Translations under genes and position numbers: made by a program
Shown here: positions 18,077 to 28,631 of the stretch, in pieces
Layout of the letters: every line of letters starts with the position of its first letter
Position numbering within the stretch: the stretch's first letter is position 1
The notes under the pieces: generated by a model
Database searches by the model: none
Told to the model about the DNA's origin: nothing
The model's input: the letters and a program-made list of their open reading frames with translations, nothing else
Assembly: GCF_001662305.1 (NCBI RefSeq)
Contig: NZ_BDEP01000018.1
Location: 1-63,045, forward strand
Source of the DNA: Halomonas caseinilytica
Lineage (GTDB): Bacteria; Pseudomonadota; Gammaproteobacteria; Pseudomonadales; Halomonadaceae
Direction: 5' to 3'
Length of the DNA stretch: 63,045 bases

Positions 18077-18104
18077 TTGCAAGGTGTCGGGTGTCCGCTA
18101 CACT
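18077..18104 (+). promoter_or_regulatory. Sigma-70-type promoter of pcnB
   Basis: TTGCAA (18077-18082), a 16-nt spacer and TACACT (18099-18104) end 38 nt upstream of the pcnB ATG and lie after the RNA terminator. pcnB-folK therefore probably has its own promoter. Confidence 0.55.
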
Positions 18105-18141
18105 CAACGCTTTTCGTACTCCCGCGAGTCGACAACACCGC

Positions 18142-19545
18142 ATGATCAAAGGTTTTACCCGCTTTCTGCAGAGTCCAGGCGAGCATCTCAAGTCGCTGTT
18201 CGGCCCTCAGGATGCGCCGGTCGGAGGCCCTGTGCCGCGCATCATTCCCCGCGACGAACATCCCGTCTCGCGTCAGCTGTTCAGTGATGCGGCCCTCAAG
18301 GTGCTGTACCGCCTGCACAATGCCGGATTCGAGGCCTTCCTGGTCGGCGGCTGCATCCGCGATGCCCTGCTGGGCCGCATGCCCAAGGATTTCGACGTGG
18401 CCACCAACGCCACGCCGGAAGAAGTCCGCGGCCTGTTCCGCAACTCACGCATCATCGGCCGCCGCTTCCGCATCGTCCATGTTCGCTTCGGTCGCGAGGT
18501 CATCGAGGTCACCACCTTCCGTGGCAAACCCGGTGACGATCACGGCGATCATGTCGCCCAGCAATCCGACGACGGCATGCTGCTGCGTGACAATGTCTGG
18601 GGCGATATTGAAGAAGACGCCCTGCGCCGCGACTTCACGATCAATGCGCTGTATTACAACATCGCCGATTTTTCGATTCATGATTTCGCGGACGGGGTTC
18701 GCGACATCGACGCTCGAACCCTGAGGCTGATCGGCGACCCGGCAACCCGCTACCGGGAAGACCCGGTACGCATGCTGCGCGCCGTGCGCTTCGCCGCCAA
18801 GCTCGACTTCGACCTGGCCGGCGCCACCGAGTCGCCGATCAGGGAGCTGGCTCCACTGCTTCTGCAGGTGCCACCGGCCCGCCTGTTCGACGAGGTGCTC
18901 AAGCTGTTCATGGGCGGCCATGGCGTTGAGACCTTCCATCTACTGCGGGAATACGGCCTGTTCGCCATGCTGTTCCCCGAGGCCGACGAAGCCTTCGACG
19001 AGCTGCCCTGGGCCGAGACCCTGATCGAACAAGCCCTGGCCAGCACCGACAAGCGTGTGCAGGAAGAACGTCCGGTAACGCCGGCCTTCCTGTTCGCCGC
19101 CCTGCTGTGGGGGCCGGTCCAGCTACGCCAGCGCGACCATGAGCGGGACGAGGACATGCCCCCGATACCCGCGCTCCAGGCGGCATCGCAGCGCGTGATA
19201 TCGCGCCAGTTGCAGCACGTCGCCATACCCAAGCGTTTCAGCTTGCCGATGCGCGATATCTGGGACCTGCAGCAACGTCTGCCCTCGCGTCGCGGCAAGC
19301 GTGTCTTCCAGACTCGCGACCATCCCCGCTTTCGCGCCGCCTACGACTTCCTGCTGCTGCGCGAGACCGCCGGCGAGATCGAGCCCGGACTCGGCGACTG
19401 GTGGACAGCGTTTCAGCAGGCCGATGAACATGAACAGCGCCGCCTGCTCGGCAAGGTCGACGCCGATCCGGCCGGAACCCCGGCTCCGCGCAAGCGTCGC
19501 CGGCGACGCCGCCGCAAGCCGCGCAACCCCACCGACGACGCATGA
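18142..19545 (+). CDS. pcnB: Poly(A) polymerase I
   Basis: Adds 3' poly(A) tails that promote RNA decay. The 467-aa class II nucleotidyltransferase has LVGGCIRDALLGRMPKDFDVAT (about residues 68-90), including the two catalytic aspartates, and RIVHVRFGREVIEVTTFR with the third acidic position. A C-terminal RNA-binding part and a basic tail (KRRRRRRRK) follow. The start is MIKGFTRFLQ at 18142; the 27 codons upstream overlap the promoter and are not family-like. The stop overlaps folK by 4 bp. The basic tail is typical of PcnB. Confidence 0.95.
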   Translation: MIKGFTRFLQSPGEHLKSLFGPQDAPVGGPVPRIIPRDEHPVSRQLFSDAALKVLYRLHNAGFEAFLVGGCIRDALLGRMPKDFDVATNATPEEVRGLFRNSRIIGRRFRIVHVRFGREVIEVTTFRGKPGDDHGDHVAQQSDDGMLLRDNVWGDIEEDALRRDFTINALYYNIADFSIHDFADGVRDIDARTLRLIGDPATRYREDPVRMLRAVRFAAKLDFDLAGATESPIRELAPLLLQVPPARLFDEVLKLFMGGHGVETFHLLREYGLFAMLFPEADEAFDELPWAETLIEQALASTDKRVQEERPVTPAFLFAALLWGPVQLRQRDHERDEDMPPIPALQAASQRVISRQLQHVAIPKRFSLPMRDIWDLQQRLPSRRGKRVFQTRDHPRFRAAYDFLLLRETAGEIEPGLGDWWTAFQQADEHEQRRLLGKVDADPAGTPAPRKRRRRRRRKPRNPTDDA

Positions 19546-20048
19546 GCCTCGCCTGGATCGGCCTCGGCAGCAACCTGGATGCGCCGCACAGCCATGTCGA
19601 ACGTGCGTTGGGTGAGCTGGACCAGTTGCCGCTGACCCGGCAACGGCGCGCCTCGTCGCTCTATGCCACGCGGCCCGTCGGCCCGGCGGACCAGCCGGAC
19701 TTCATCAATGCAGTGGCCCAGTTGGAGACGCGCTTGTCACCACTGGCTCTGCTCGATCAGCTGCAGGCCCTTGAACAGCGCCATGGCCGCGTCCGAGAAC
19801 GACGCTGGGGCCCTCGAACCCTGGACCTGGACCTGCTGCTTTTCGATGATCGACGTCTTGTCACACCCCGCTTGACGCTCCCCCATCCGGAAATGGTCAA
19901 GCGAGCCTTCGTGCTGGTGCCCTTGGCCGAGATCGCCCCGGCCCTGGTGCTGCCGGACGGTCGTGATGTCGCTACCCTGGCAGCCGGCCTACCAGACGAG
20001 ACACCACCGACAAGAGTGTCGCCGTCAATGTTACCCCAATCTCGATAA
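19542..20048 (+). CDS. folK: 7,8-dihydro-6-hydroxymethylpterin pyrophosphokinase
   Basis: Transfers pyrophosphate from ATP to hydroxymethyl-dihydropterin in folate synthesis. The product is 168 aa. Motifs are WIGLGSNLDAP at the N-terminus, LYATRPVGPADQPDFINAV, and the signature RWGPRTLDLDLLLFD (about 85-100) with the metal-binding aspartates. It ends with LPHPEMVKRAFVLVPLAEIAP. It is translationally coupled to pcnB (ATGA). The pcnB-folK-panB order is widespread in gammaproteobacteria. Confidence 0.96.
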   Translation: MSLAWIGLGSNLDAPHSHVERALGELDQLPLTRQRRASSLYATRPVGPADQPDFINAVAQLETRLSPLALLDQLQALEQRHGRVRERRWGPRTLDLDLLLFDDRRLVTPRLTLPHPEMVKRAFVLVPLAEIAPALVLPDGRDVATLAAGLPDETPPTRVSPSMLPQSR

Positions 20049-20109
20049 CACCCGACCCGTGTTACCTATCGACACCTTTGACAGATTCAGGTAACAATCA
20101 CGGGTTACA
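20029..20109 (+). promoter_or_regulatory. Cluster of TGTTACC/GGTAACA sites before panB
   Basis: TGTTACC occurs at 20029-20035 and 20060-20066, its exact inverse GGTAACA at 20090-20096, and GGGTTACA at 20102-20109. These are the same three words found upstream of the CrcZ-like RNA, in the same order. The cluster begins in the folK 3' end and finishes 49 nt before panB. I see no -24/-12 promoter with correct spacing between the cluster and panB, so any shared regulator would act differently here. Confidence 0.55.
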
Positions 20110-20158
20110 CATGGCCCCGGCCTTCGCCGGTTGGCCGACAACACAACGAGAGCACGCC

Positions 20159-20950
20159 ATGAAAACCGTCACCCTGAGCACGCTGCAGGCCCAAAAGCGC
20201 GCCGGTGAAACCTTCAGCTGCCTGACTGCCTACGATACCACCTTCGCCCACGCCGCCAGCGATGCCGGGATCGAAGTGCTGCTGGTCGGGGATTCCCTGG
20301 GCATGGTACTGCAGGGGCACACCAGCACCCTGCCGGTAACCCTCGACGACATCCGCTACCACACGCAATGCGTGGCTCGAGGCAAGGGCAACAGTCTGCT
20401 GATGGTCGACCTGCCCTTCATGAGCAACGCCACCACCGAACGACTGCTCCAGGATGCCGGCGAACTGATGCGGGCCGGCGCCGAGATGATCAAGGTAGAA
20501 GGCGAGGCCTGGATGGCCGAAGGCATACGCGAGCTGACGCGGCGCGGCGTGCCGGTCTGCGCTCACCTCGGCCTCACGCCACAGACCGTCCATCAACTGG
20601 GCGGCTACAAGGTCCAGGGGCGTGACGCCGACCAGGCCTCGCGCATCCTCGAGGATGCCCGCACCCTGGTCGATGCCGGCGCCTCGGTGATCCTGCTTGA
20701 GTGCGTTCCCGCCAGCCTGGGGCGTGCCGTCACCGAAGCCCTCGACGTGCCGGTCATCGGCATCGGCGCCGGGCCAGACACCGACGGCCAGATCCTGGTG
20801 ATGCACGACATCCTGGGCGTGACCAGAGGGCGCAGTCCTCGCTTCGTGAAGAACTTCATGGCCGAGGCCGAGGACATCCCGGACGCCTTCCGTCGTTACC
20901 ACGACGCCGTCAAGACGCGCCGTTTTCCGGCCGAGGAGCATTGTTTCTGA
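20159..20950 (+). CDS. panB: 3-methyl-2-oxobutanoate hydroxymethyltransferase
   Basis: First committed enzyme of pantothenate synthesis, making ketopantoate from alpha-ketoisovalerate and methylene-tetrahydrofolate. The 263-aa product is a TIM-barrel protein with [23 protein letters not shown] (metal-binding Asp), VMHDILGVT and PRFVKNFM. The start is [10 protein letters not shown] at 20159, with GAGAG upstream; the frame remains open 27 codons over the regulatory cluster. The stop overlaps the panC ATG by 1 bp. Confidence 0.97.
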   Translation: MKTVTLSTLQAQKRAGETFSCLTAYDTTFAHAASDAGIEVLLVGDSLGMVLQGHTSTLPVTLDDIRYHTQCVARGKGNSLLMVDLPFMSNATTERLLQDAGELMRAGAEMIKVEGEAWMAEGIRELTRRGVPVCAHLGLTPQTVHQLGGYKVQGRDADQASRILEDARTLVDAGASVILLECVPASLGRAVTEALDVPVIGIGAGPDTDGQILVMHDILGVTRGRSPRFVKNFMAEAEDIPDAFRRYHDAVKTRRFPAEEHCF

Positions 20951-21798
20951 TGCAGTGCCTGCAAGATATCTCCGCGTTGCGCAACACGCTCGACGCCCAC
21001 CGCCGAGCGGGCCGGATCATCGGCCTGGTACCGACCATGGGCAATCTGCACGAAGGGCATCTGGCACTGGTCGCCGAGGCCCGCCGGCGCGCCGATATCG
21101 TGGTGGCCACCATCTTCGTCAATCCCACGCAGTTCGGCCCCGACGAGGACCTGGACGCCTATCCGCGCACCCTGGAAGCGGATCGTCATAAGCTCGCCGA
21201 AGCCGGCTGCGATCTGCTATTCGCCCCCAGCGAGACCACGATCTACCCACGTGGAGGCAATGCTCAGACCCGCGTCAGCGTACCGGACGTCTCGGAAGGC
21301 TTGTGTGGCGGCTCGCGACCGGGACACTTCGACGGCGTGGCGACCGTGGTCACCATGCTCTTCAATCTGGTCCAGCCCGATCTGGCCTGCTTCGGTGAAA
21401 AGGACTACCAACAGCTGGCGGTCATCCGGCGCCTGGTGGACGATCTCCACCTGCCGATCGAGATCGTCGGCGTGCCCATCGTGCGCGACCACGACGGCCT
21501 GGCACTGTCATCACGCAATGGCTATCTGAACACCGAACAACGACGCACGGCCGCTGTTCTTCAGCGCACCCTGCGCGAGCTGCGCGATGCGCTGGAAGGC
21601 GGTGCGGCGATCGAACCTACCCTCGCCGCAGGACTGGCCCGCCTGCGCGAGGCCGGCTTCGAGCCCGACTACCTGGAACTGCGCGCCACCGACCTCGGCC
21701 CGGTCGAGGCGTCGACACGCGACGCCGTGCTGCTCGCCGCGGCACGACTCGGGCCGGCACGCCTGATCGACAACCTGAGCCTGACCCTGCCCCATTGA
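20950..21798 (+). CDS. panC: Pantothenate synthetase (pantoate-beta-alanine ligase)
   Basis: Condenses pantoate with beta-alanine using ATP. The 282-aa product has the nucleotidyltransferase HIGH-type motif in [12 protein letters not shown] (about residues 27-38), [19 protein letters not shown] and [12 protein letters not shown], all family signatures. The start overlaps the panB stop as TGATG. It lies 27 bp before panD, whose product supplies its beta-alanine substrate. Confidence 0.97.
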   Translation: MQCLQDISALRNTLDAHRRAGRIIGLVPTMGNLHEGHLALVAEARRRADIVVATIFVNPTQFGPDEDLDAYPRTLEADRHKLAEAGCDLLFAPSETTIYPRGGNAQTRVSVPDVSEGLCGGSRPGHFDGVATVVTMLFNLVQPDLACFGEKDYQQLAVIRRLVDDLHLPIEIVGVPIVRDHDGLALSSRNGYLNTEQRRTAAVLQRTLRELRDALEGGAAIEPTLAAGLARLREAGFEPDYLELRATDLGPVEASTRDAVLLAAARLGPARLIDNLSLTLPH

Positions 21799-21825
21799 GG
21801 CATCTCGAACAAGAGGAGCTCACCC

Positions 21826-22206
21826 ATGCTGACCCATATGCTCAAGGCCAAGCTGCACATGGCCCGCGTCACCCACGCCGTGCTCAACTACGAAGGTTCC
21901 TGTGCCATCGATGGTGAACTGCTGGACATGTCCGGCATCCGCGAGAACGAACAGATCCAGATCTATAACGTCGAAAACGGCCAGCGCTTCACCACCTATG
22001 CCATCCGTGCCGAGGAAGGCTCCCGAATGATCTCGGTGAATGGTGCCGCCGCTCACCTGGCAAGCGAAGGCCATCGGGTGATCATCTGCAGCTACGCCAT
22101 GTACACCGATGCCGAGCTCGACTCCCATCAGCCGGCGCTGGTCTATCTGCAGGAAGGCAATGTCGTCAGCCATACCAGCAACGCCATTCCCGTCCAACTG
22201 GCCTGA
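21826..22206 (+). CDS. panD: Aspartate 1-decarboxylase
   Basis: Makes beta-alanine from aspartate for PanC. The product is a 126-aa pyruvoyl-dependent proenzyme. The self-cleavage site Gly24-Ser25 is intact in [10 protein letters not shown], and Ser25 would become the pyruvoyl group. Tyr58-type and NGAAAHL motifs follow in the large subunit. An AGAGGAG Shine-Dalgarno precedes ATG 21826. It completes a contiguous panBCD operon. Confidence 0.96.
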   Translation: MLTHMLKAKLHMARVTHAVLNYEGSCAIDGELLDMSGIRENEQIQIYNVENGQRFTTYAIRAEEGSRMISVNGAAAHLASEGHRVIICSYAMYTDAELDSHQPALVYLQEGNVVSHTSNAIPVQLA

Positions 22207-22220
22207 CGAGCACCACGGAT

Positions 22221-22246
22221 CATGACGGCCCCCCAGGGCCGCCATG
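22221..22246 (+). terminator. Hairpin after panD
   Basis: CATGACGGCCC (22221-22231) pairs with GGGCCGCCATG (22236-22246) with one mismatch. No T-run follows, so it may stall or protect the panBCD transcript rather than terminate it cleanly. Confidence 0.4.
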
Positions 22247-22289
22247 ACCGCCCCCTACGGAAGTCCCGTACCATTCGGTCACCCAAGGA

Positions 22290-22319
22290 TTGCCGCAGCG
22301 CACAATGGTCGCCTATCCT
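22290..22319 (+). promoter_or_regulatory. Possible promoter of the thiolase gene
   Basis: TTGCCG (22290-22295), an 18-nt spacer and TATCCT (22314-22319) end 33 nt before the ATG. The match is modest. Confidence 0.35.
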
Positions 22320-22352
22320 GAATAGCCAGCACGTCCGCAACCTTCAGGAGTC

Positions 22353-23534
<1,182 letters not shown>

Positions 23535-23551
23535 TCGCCGCCTCCTCCAGC

Positions 23552-23581
23552 ATGCCCCCGTCTGCCGGGGGCATCGTTTTA
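23552..23581 (+). terminator. Intrinsic terminator after the thiolase gene
   Basis: ATGCCCCC (23552-23559) pairs with GGGGGCAT (23567-23574), followed by CGTTTTA. It sits 18 nt after the stop codon and abuts the end of the convergent MFS gene. Confidence 0.75.
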
Positions 23582-24772
23582 TCTCGTCTTCTCGCCCACC
23601 ACGCTGGCCGGCGTGCACAGCACGAGCAAAGTGGCAACAAGGAAGAAGCCGCCAGCGAACCAGGTCACGCTCGGCAGGTTGATACTGTCGACGACACTGC
23701 CGCCGACCGTGGCTCCCAGGCCGATCGACAGGTTGAACACGAAGGCCATCAGCGCCGTGGCAGCCTCGGTATTCGGCGCCGTACGCAGGATCCAGGTCTG
23801 GATGCTGACCGAGACGCTGCCGAACACCGCACCCCAGACCATCAATAGCGTGATCCCACCCGCCGGCTGCCCGCCGAGCCAGGTAAAGCTGGCAACGACC
23901 AGCAACAACAGGCTCGGTATCGCCAGGACCGCGCGATAGGGGTGATAGCCGGCGAAGGCGCCGGCGGTCACGTTACCGACAATGCCCGCCGCACCGTAGA
24001 GCAGAAGCAGGCTGCCGACATCGGCCAGGGCGATGCCGCTGATCTGCTGGAGAAGGGGGCTGATGAAGGTATAGGCGGAAAAATGGCCAATCACGATCAA
24101 TCCCGTGGCCATGACCGCCACGCGCACCCCTCGATGTCCCAGTTGCTGGCCTAGGTTCCGCAGCCGGACGGGCTCGGTGGGGGGAAGTCGGGGCAGCCAG
24201 CCCCACAATGCCAGGGCGGTGACCAGGCTCAGGGCACCCAGGGCGCCGAAGGCCACTCGCCAGTGACTGTATTCCCCCAGCAGCGTCCCCGCCGGCACAC
24301 CCAGCACCGAAGCGGCGGCCACGCCGCCGAAGATCACCGTCATCGCCCTCGGCACCTTGTCGGTCGGTACCAGACGCGGTGCGATGCTGCCCGCGATGGC
24401 CCAGAAACCACCGATGCTCATGCCCACCAGCACTCGTGCGCCCAGCAAGACCTCGAAGCTGTCGGCCAGTACCGTCAGCGCGCTGCCGGCAACCATCAAT
24501 GCCATCAGGCCGGTCAGCATGACGCGTCGATCCAGGCGTCCCACGGCGACTGGCAACAGCGGTGCCGAAAAGGCCGCCACCACGCCGGGAACCGTGACCA
24601 TCAAGCCGGCCAGACCCGGTGTCACGCCGAGTGACGCGGCGACCTGTGACAGCAAGCCGATCGGTAGCTGCTCGGCGGTGACCAGCAGAAAGATGCCGGC
24701 CATCACCGCGATCACTCCCCACCAGTGAGCGCCGACCGTCTCCCGGGCGCCGGTCGTGCGAGCGTCTTCCAT
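23579..24772 (-). CDS. MFS transporter, DHA1 drug/metabolite efflux type
   Basis: Inner-membrane protein of 397 aa with about 12 hydrophobic segments. The order WWGVIAVMAGIFLLVTAEQLPIGLL, GLMVTVPGVVAAFSAPL and LDRRVMLTGLMAL places it near the AraJ/SotB/NepI group of proton-coupled exporters. The substrate cannot be inferred. The start MEDARTTGARE at 24772 has GGGAGAAAG upstream; the 25 codons before it lie in the pnp terminator. There are no functional neighbours: it lies between a thiolase and pnp. Confidence 0.85.
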   Translation of the reverse strand: MEDARTTGARETVGAHWWGVIAVMAGIFLLVTAEQLPIGLLSQVAASLGVTPGLAGLMVTVPGVVAAFSAPLLPVAVGRLDRRVMLTGLMALMVAGSALTVLADSFEVLLGARVLVGMSIGGFWAIAGSIAPRLVPTDKVPRAMTVIFGGVAAASVLGVPAGTLLGEYSHWRVAFGALGALSLVTALALWGWLPRLPPTEPVRLRNLGQQLGHRGVRVAVMATGLIVIGHFSAYTFISPLLQQISGIALADVGSLLLLYGAAGIVGNVTAGAFAGYHPYRAVLAIPSLLLLVVASFTWLGGQPAGGITLLMVWGAVFGSVSVSIQTWILRTAPNTEAATALMAFVFNLSIGLGATVGGSVVDSINLPSVTWFAGGFFLVATLLVLCTPASVVGEKTR

Positions 24773-24790
24773 GCTCTTTCTCCCTTGATG

Positions 24791-24833
24791 ACCAAACGAA
24801 ACCGCCCTCACAGCTTGCGCTGCAAGGGCGGTT
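24791..24833 (-). terminator. Intrinsic terminator of pnp
   Basis: On the minus strand, AACCGCCCT and AGGGCGGTT arms (24825-24833 and 24800-24808) enclose a smaller inner hairpin and are followed by TCGTTT. It lies 24 nt past the pnp stop. Confidence 0.7.
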
Positions 24834-24856
24834 AGCCTCCACTTCAACGCCGGGCG

Positions 24857-26989
24857 TTACAGCTCGGCGTCAGCCGCTTCGGCTTCGAAGGCCGCCTTCT
24901 CTTCGGGCGTGATCTCCTTGATGGTGAGCTTCACCCGATTGCGGTTATCGATGTCGAGCACCTTGACGATCGGCTCGTCGCCTTCATTCAGGTAATCGCG
25001 CACATCGTTGACCCGCTCGGGCACGATCTGCGAGATGTGCACCAGGCCATCGGTGCCGGGAATGATGTTGACGAAGGCGCCGAAGTCGGCGATCCGCACC
25101 ACCTTGCCACGATACAACTTGCCGATCTCGGGAACGGCGGTGATGCTCAGCACGGTGTCGATGGCCGCCTTGGCCGCCGACTTCTCCTCGGCATAGATGC
25201 GCACGGTGCCGTCGTCATCCAGGTCGATGGAAGCGCCGGTGTCTTCGCAGATCTTGCGGATCATGGCGCCGCCCTTGCCGATGACGTCGCGAATCTTCTC
25301 CGGATCGATCTTGATGGTGGCCATGGAGGGCGCATTCTCGGAGACCTCGGCGCGGCTCTGGCCGATCACGCTGTTCATCTGCTCGAGGATATGCTGGCGC
25401 GCTTCATGGGCCTGCTGCAGCGCCTGCTCCATGATCTCCTCGTTGATGCCTTCGATCTTGATGTCCATCTGCAGAGCGGTCACGCCCTCCGCACTGCCGG
25501 CCACCTTGAAGTCCATGTCACCGAGGTGGTCCTCGTCACCGAGAATATCGGTGAGCACCGCGAAGCCATCATCGTCCTTGACCAGCCCCATGGCGATACC
25601 TGCCACCGGCGCCTTCATCGGCACGCCGGCATCCATCAGCGCCAGAGAGGAGCCGCACACCGAGGCCATCGAGCTGGAGCCATTGGATTCGGTGATCTCG
25701 GACACCACCCGGATGGTATAGGGGAATTCCTCCTCGGAGGGGAGCATGGCTTCCACCCCCCGACGCGCCAGGCGACCGTGACCGATCTCGCGACGCTTGG
25801 GACCGCCCATGAAACCGGCCTCGCCCACGCAATAGGGAGGGAAGTTGTAGTGCAGCAGGAAGCGATCCTTGCGCTCGCCTTCCAGCGATTCGATCAACTG
25901 AGCATCACGCAGGGTGCCGAGCGTCGCCACCACGACGGCCTGAGTCTCGCCGCGCGTGAAGACAGCGGAGCCATGCGTCTTGGGCAGGCTGCCGACTTCG
26001 ATATCCAACGGACGCACGGTCTTCAGGTCACGCCCGTCGATGCGCGGCTCGCCCTTGATCACGCGGCGACGCACCACACGCTTCTCGAGACTGGCGAAAG
26101 CCCCCTTGACCTCATCGGCATCGAACTTGCCGTCCTCCTCGCCGGCCAGTTGCTCCACGGCCTCGTCCTTCAGGGCGGCCAGGGCATCCTGACGCTGCAT
26201 CTTGTCGGTGATGCGATACGCCTCGCCGACCCTGGCCTCGAAACCGCTTGCCATGGCCTCCTTGAGGGCGACGTTCTCGGCGGGTGCCTGCCATTCCCAG
26301 CGCGGTTTGCCGGCCTCGGCAGCCAGTTCCTTGATGGCATTGATCGCCACCTGCATTTCCTGGTGGCCATAAAGCACGGCACCCAGCATCTCGTCTTCGA
26401 GCAACTCGTTGGCTTCGGACTCGACCATCAGTACGGCTTTCTCGGTGCCGGCCACCACCATGTTGAGCTCGGAGCTGTCCAGTTCCTCTACCGTCGGGTT
26501 GAGGAAGTAGCCATGCTCCTCGGTGAAGCCGACGCGTGCAGCACCAATGGGACCGTTGAAGGGCACGCCGGAAATCGCCAGAGCCGCAGATGTGCCGAGC
26601 ATGGCAGCGATGTCGGGGTCATGGTTGCGGTCGGTGGACAGCACCGTGCAGACGACCTGGACCTCGTTCATGAACCCCTTGGGGAACAGCGGGCGAATCG
26701 GCCGGTCGATGAGGCGCGAGGTCAGCGTCTCCTTCTCGGTGGGACGCCCCTCGCGCTTGAAGAAGCCGCCGGGAATCTTGCCGACCGCGTAGGTCTTCTC
26801 TTGGTAATGGACGGAGAGCGGGAAGAAGGGCTGGGCGGGGTTGACGTCCTTCTTCGCCACCACGGTGCACAGCACCACGGTCTCGTCCATGGTGACCATC
26901 ACGGCACCGGAAGCCTGGCGGGCGATGCGCCCGGTTTCCAGGGTGACGGTGCTGCGACCGTATTCAAATGTTTTCTTGACCGGATTCAC
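24857..26989 (-). CDS. pnp: Polyribonucleotide nucleotidyltransferase (PNPase)
   Basis: Phosphorolytic 3'-5' exoribonuclease, a core part of the RNA degradosome. The 710-aa product has two RNase PH domains separated by an all-alpha linker. A KH domain follows (about 555-615, [15 protein letters not shown]), then an S1 domain (about 620-690, [26 protein letters not shown]). I chose the GTG at 26989 ([11 protein letters not shown]) because GAAGGAAG lies 6-7 nt upstream; a TTG five codons earlier is less likely. It follows rpsO after a structured 340-nt gap. Confidence 0.96.
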   Translation of the reverse strand: MNPVKKTFEYGRSTVTLETGRIARQASGAVMVTMDETVVLCTVVAKKDVNPAQPFFPLSVHYQEKTYAVGKIPGGFFKREGRPTEKETLTSRLIDRPIRPLFPKGFMNEVQVVCTVLSTDRNHDPDIAAMLGTSAALAISGVPFNGPIGAARVGFTEEHGYFLNPTVEELDSSELNMVVAGTEKAVLMVESEANELLEDEMLGAVLYGHQEMQVAINAIKELAAEAGKPRWEWQAPAENVALKEAMASGFEARVGEAYRITDKMQRQDALAALKDEAVEQLAGEEDGKFDADEVKGAFASLEKRVVRRRVIKGEPRIDGRDLKTVRPLDIEVGSLPKTHGSAVFTRGETQAVVVATLGTLRDAQLIESLEGERKDRFLLHYNFPPYCVGEAGFMGGPKRREIGHGRLARRGVEAMLPSEEEFPYTIRVVSEITESNGSSSMASVCGSSLALMDAGVPMKAPVAGIAMGLVKDDDGFAVLTDILGDEDHLGDMDFKVAGSAEGVTALQMDIKIEGINEEIMEQALQQAHEARQHILEQMNSVIGQSRAEVSENAPSMATIKIDPEKIRDVIGKGGAMIRKICEDTGASIDLDDDGTVRIYAEEKSAAKAAIDTVLSITAVPEIGKLYRGKVVRIADFGAFVNIIPGTDGLVHISQIVPERVNDVRDYLNEGDEPIVKVLDIDNRNRVKLTIKEITPEEKAAFEAEAADAEL

Positions 26990-27156
26990 GGCGACTTCCT
27001 TCAACTTTTCGATTCATGTTCGGGTCGTTTTGACTCGGCGACCATTTTAGGGGTTGACGGTCGCGAGGGCCACCGGTTATGAGGCTCACCGGCCAAAGTG
27101 GTGGTCTGGATGTCGTTCCATGAGCGCTGAGCACCGGCAATACCCCCATACACACA

Positions 27157-27184
27157 AAACGGGCAGCCCTGGGGCTGCCCGTTT
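27157..27184 (-). terminator. Perfect 13-bp hairpin between rpsO and pnp
   Basis: AAACGGGCAGCCC (27157-27169) and GGGCTGCCCGTTT (27172-27184) are exact inverses around a TG dinucleotide. On the minus strand a TTTTGTGTG tail follows, as in an intrinsic terminator. It should reduce read-through from rpsO into pnp; pnp expression would then need partial bypass or its own promoter. Confidence 0.75.
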
Positions 27185-27200
27185 CGAATGGCCTGCAGTG

Positions 27201-27346
27201 AAGAAAAGGAGGAATTCGCGTGACGAGCGATGAGAGGCTGGTCGCCGCCGGCGCGCAGGACCCGGAGTGTAGATGAAACTACATGAGGAGTCCGAGCACC
27301 GCCGGCGGCCAGGATCTCGAGCGCAGTAGCGAATTACCCTTTTCTT
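27201..27346 (-). repeat. Long imperfect inverted repeat between rpsO and pnp
   Basis: A 146-nt region folds into one long interrupted stem: AAGAAAAGG (27201-27209) with 27338-27346, AATTCGC (27213-27219) with GCGAATT (27329-27335), GAGA with TCTC, CTGG with CCAG, and CCGCCGGCG (27245-27253) with 27300-27308. A small TGTAG/CTACA hairpin caps it. The outer arm includes the rpsO stop codon. It could be an RNase III-type processing structure for rpsO-pnp, or a dispersed intergenic repeat of REP/BIME character. I see no protein-coding potential. Confidence 0.7.
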
Positions 27347-27614
27347 AGCGGCGCAGGCCGAGGCGCTGGATAATCGACTGATAACGCTCGAAATCCTTGC
27401 GCTTGAGGTAGTCGAGCAGCTTACGACGCTGGTTGACCATGCGGATCAGGCCACGACGTGAGTGGTGATCCTGCTTGTTAGTCTTGAAGTGATCCTGCAG
27501 GCCGTCGATGTTGGCGGTCAGCAGAGCCACCTGAACCTCGGGGGAACCGGTGTCGTTTTCACCACGACCATATTCGTTGACGATCGCGGCTTTCTGTTCA
27601 GCGGTCAGTGCCAT
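27345..27614 (-). CDS. rpsO: 30S ribosomal protein S15
   Basis: Binds the 16S rRNA central domain early in 30S assembly. The 89-aa product is full length and shows the family pattern: [39 protein letters not shown], then [12 protein letters not shown]. It lies between truB (upstream, about 90 bp) and pnp in the usual order. In enterics S15 represses its own mRNA; I did not identify the equivalent leader pseudoknot here. Confidence 0.97.
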   Translation of the reverse strand: MALTAEQKAAIVNEYGRGENDTGSPEVQVALLTANIDGLQDHFKTNKQDHHSRRGLIRMVNQRRKLLDYLKRKDFERYQSIIQRLGLRR

Positions 27615-27704
27615 CTGTCTCTCCAGTAAGCAATATGCCTGAATGATGAATGTCGGGGACCACGCATATTTGCAGTCCCCACGCCCAGCCCCGGAAGGGC
27701 TGGC

Positions 27705-28631
27705 TCATGCCGAGCCCGCCACGGCGGAACTCAGCAGGCGCCGGGGGGCGATATCCCCGGCCGCCGTGACCACGCCGAGCCCCAGAAAGGCCTCGTCGTG
27801 ATAGAGCCTGGTCAAACTGTCGGCGGGCAATGCTCCCGCCTCGCCTGTTGCTGCCTGGCCAAAGCGCAGGCTACGAGCGCCGGCGGCACTCATGTCGCGA
27901 CGCGGCAAGTGTGCCACCAGCACATCGACCGGCAACAGCGCCTCGTCCTGCGCGGCATCCTCGGCCAAGCGTTCGAGTGCCTCGACGCTCAGCATCCGGC
28001 TGCCCTCGAAGGGCCCCGTCTTGAGGCGACGCAGGTCGCTGATGTGGCCTCCGCACCCCAGGGCCTGGCCGATATCCTCGGCCAATGTCCTGATGTAGGT
28101 CCCCTTGCTGACACGAACCTCCATCTCGAAGGCATCGTCCCCGTAGTCGAGGAGGCGCGCATCATACACCGTCACGCGGCGCGCTGCACGCTCCACCGTC
28201 TTGCCCTCGCGGGCCAGCTCGTAGAGCTTTCGCCCCTGATGCTTGAGCGCCGAATGCATCGGTGGCACCTGGTCGATCTCACCGATGAAACGCTGCAGTG
28301 TCTCGCGCAATCCGGCCTCGTCGATCGACGGCACCTCGCGCCGCTCGACCACCTCGCCCTCGGCGTCGCCGGTATCGGTTACCACTCCGAGCTCGACCCG
28401 GGTACGGTACACCTTGTCGGCTTCCAGCAGATGGGCGGAAAACTTGGTGGCCTCACCGAAACAGACCGGCAGCAGGCCAGTGGCCATCGGATCGAGCGTA
28501 CCGGTGTGCCCTGCCTTCTGAGCCTGGAACAGGCGCCTTGCCCGCTGCAGGGCATGATTGCTCGACATCCCCCCGGGCTTGTCGAGCAGCAGGACACCAT
28601 CCACCGGACGGCCACGGCGTCGCCGTGCCAT
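27705..28631 (-). CDS. truB: tRNA pseudouridine(55) synthase
   Basis: Makes pseudouridine 55 in the T-loop of tRNAs. The 308-aa product has the TruB motif I GHTGTLDPMATGLLPVC (about residues 37-53) with the catalytic aspartate. VSKGTYIRTLAEDIG and a C-terminal PUA-like domain follow. Its ATG overlaps the rbfA stop by 1 bp (TGATG), giving close translational coupling in the nusA-infB operon. Confidence 0.97.
   Translation of the reverse strand: MARRRRGRPVDGVLLLDKPGGMSSNHALQRARRLFQAQKAGHTGTLDPMATGLLPVCFGEATKFSAHLLEADKVYRTRVELGVVTDTGDAEGEVVERREVPSIDEAGLRETLQRFIGEIDQVPPMHSALKHQGRKLYELAREGKTVERAARRVTVYDARLLDYGDDAFEMEVRVSKGTYIRTLAEDIGQALGCGGHISDLRRLKTGPFEGSRMLSVEALERLAEDAAQDEALLPVDVLVAHLPRRDMSAAGARSLRFGQAATGEAGALPADSLTRLYHDEAFLGLGVVTAAGDIAPRRLLSSAVAGSA

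Noticed and set aside
20110..20158. Sigma-54 promoter sought between the TGTTACC cluster and panB
   Set aside because: GG and GC dinucleotides are present but never with the required 10-nt spacing.
25037..27082. A 681-codon plus-strand frame opposite pnp
   Set aside because: Antisense shadow of pnp, rich in His/Gly/Leu and without any family signature.
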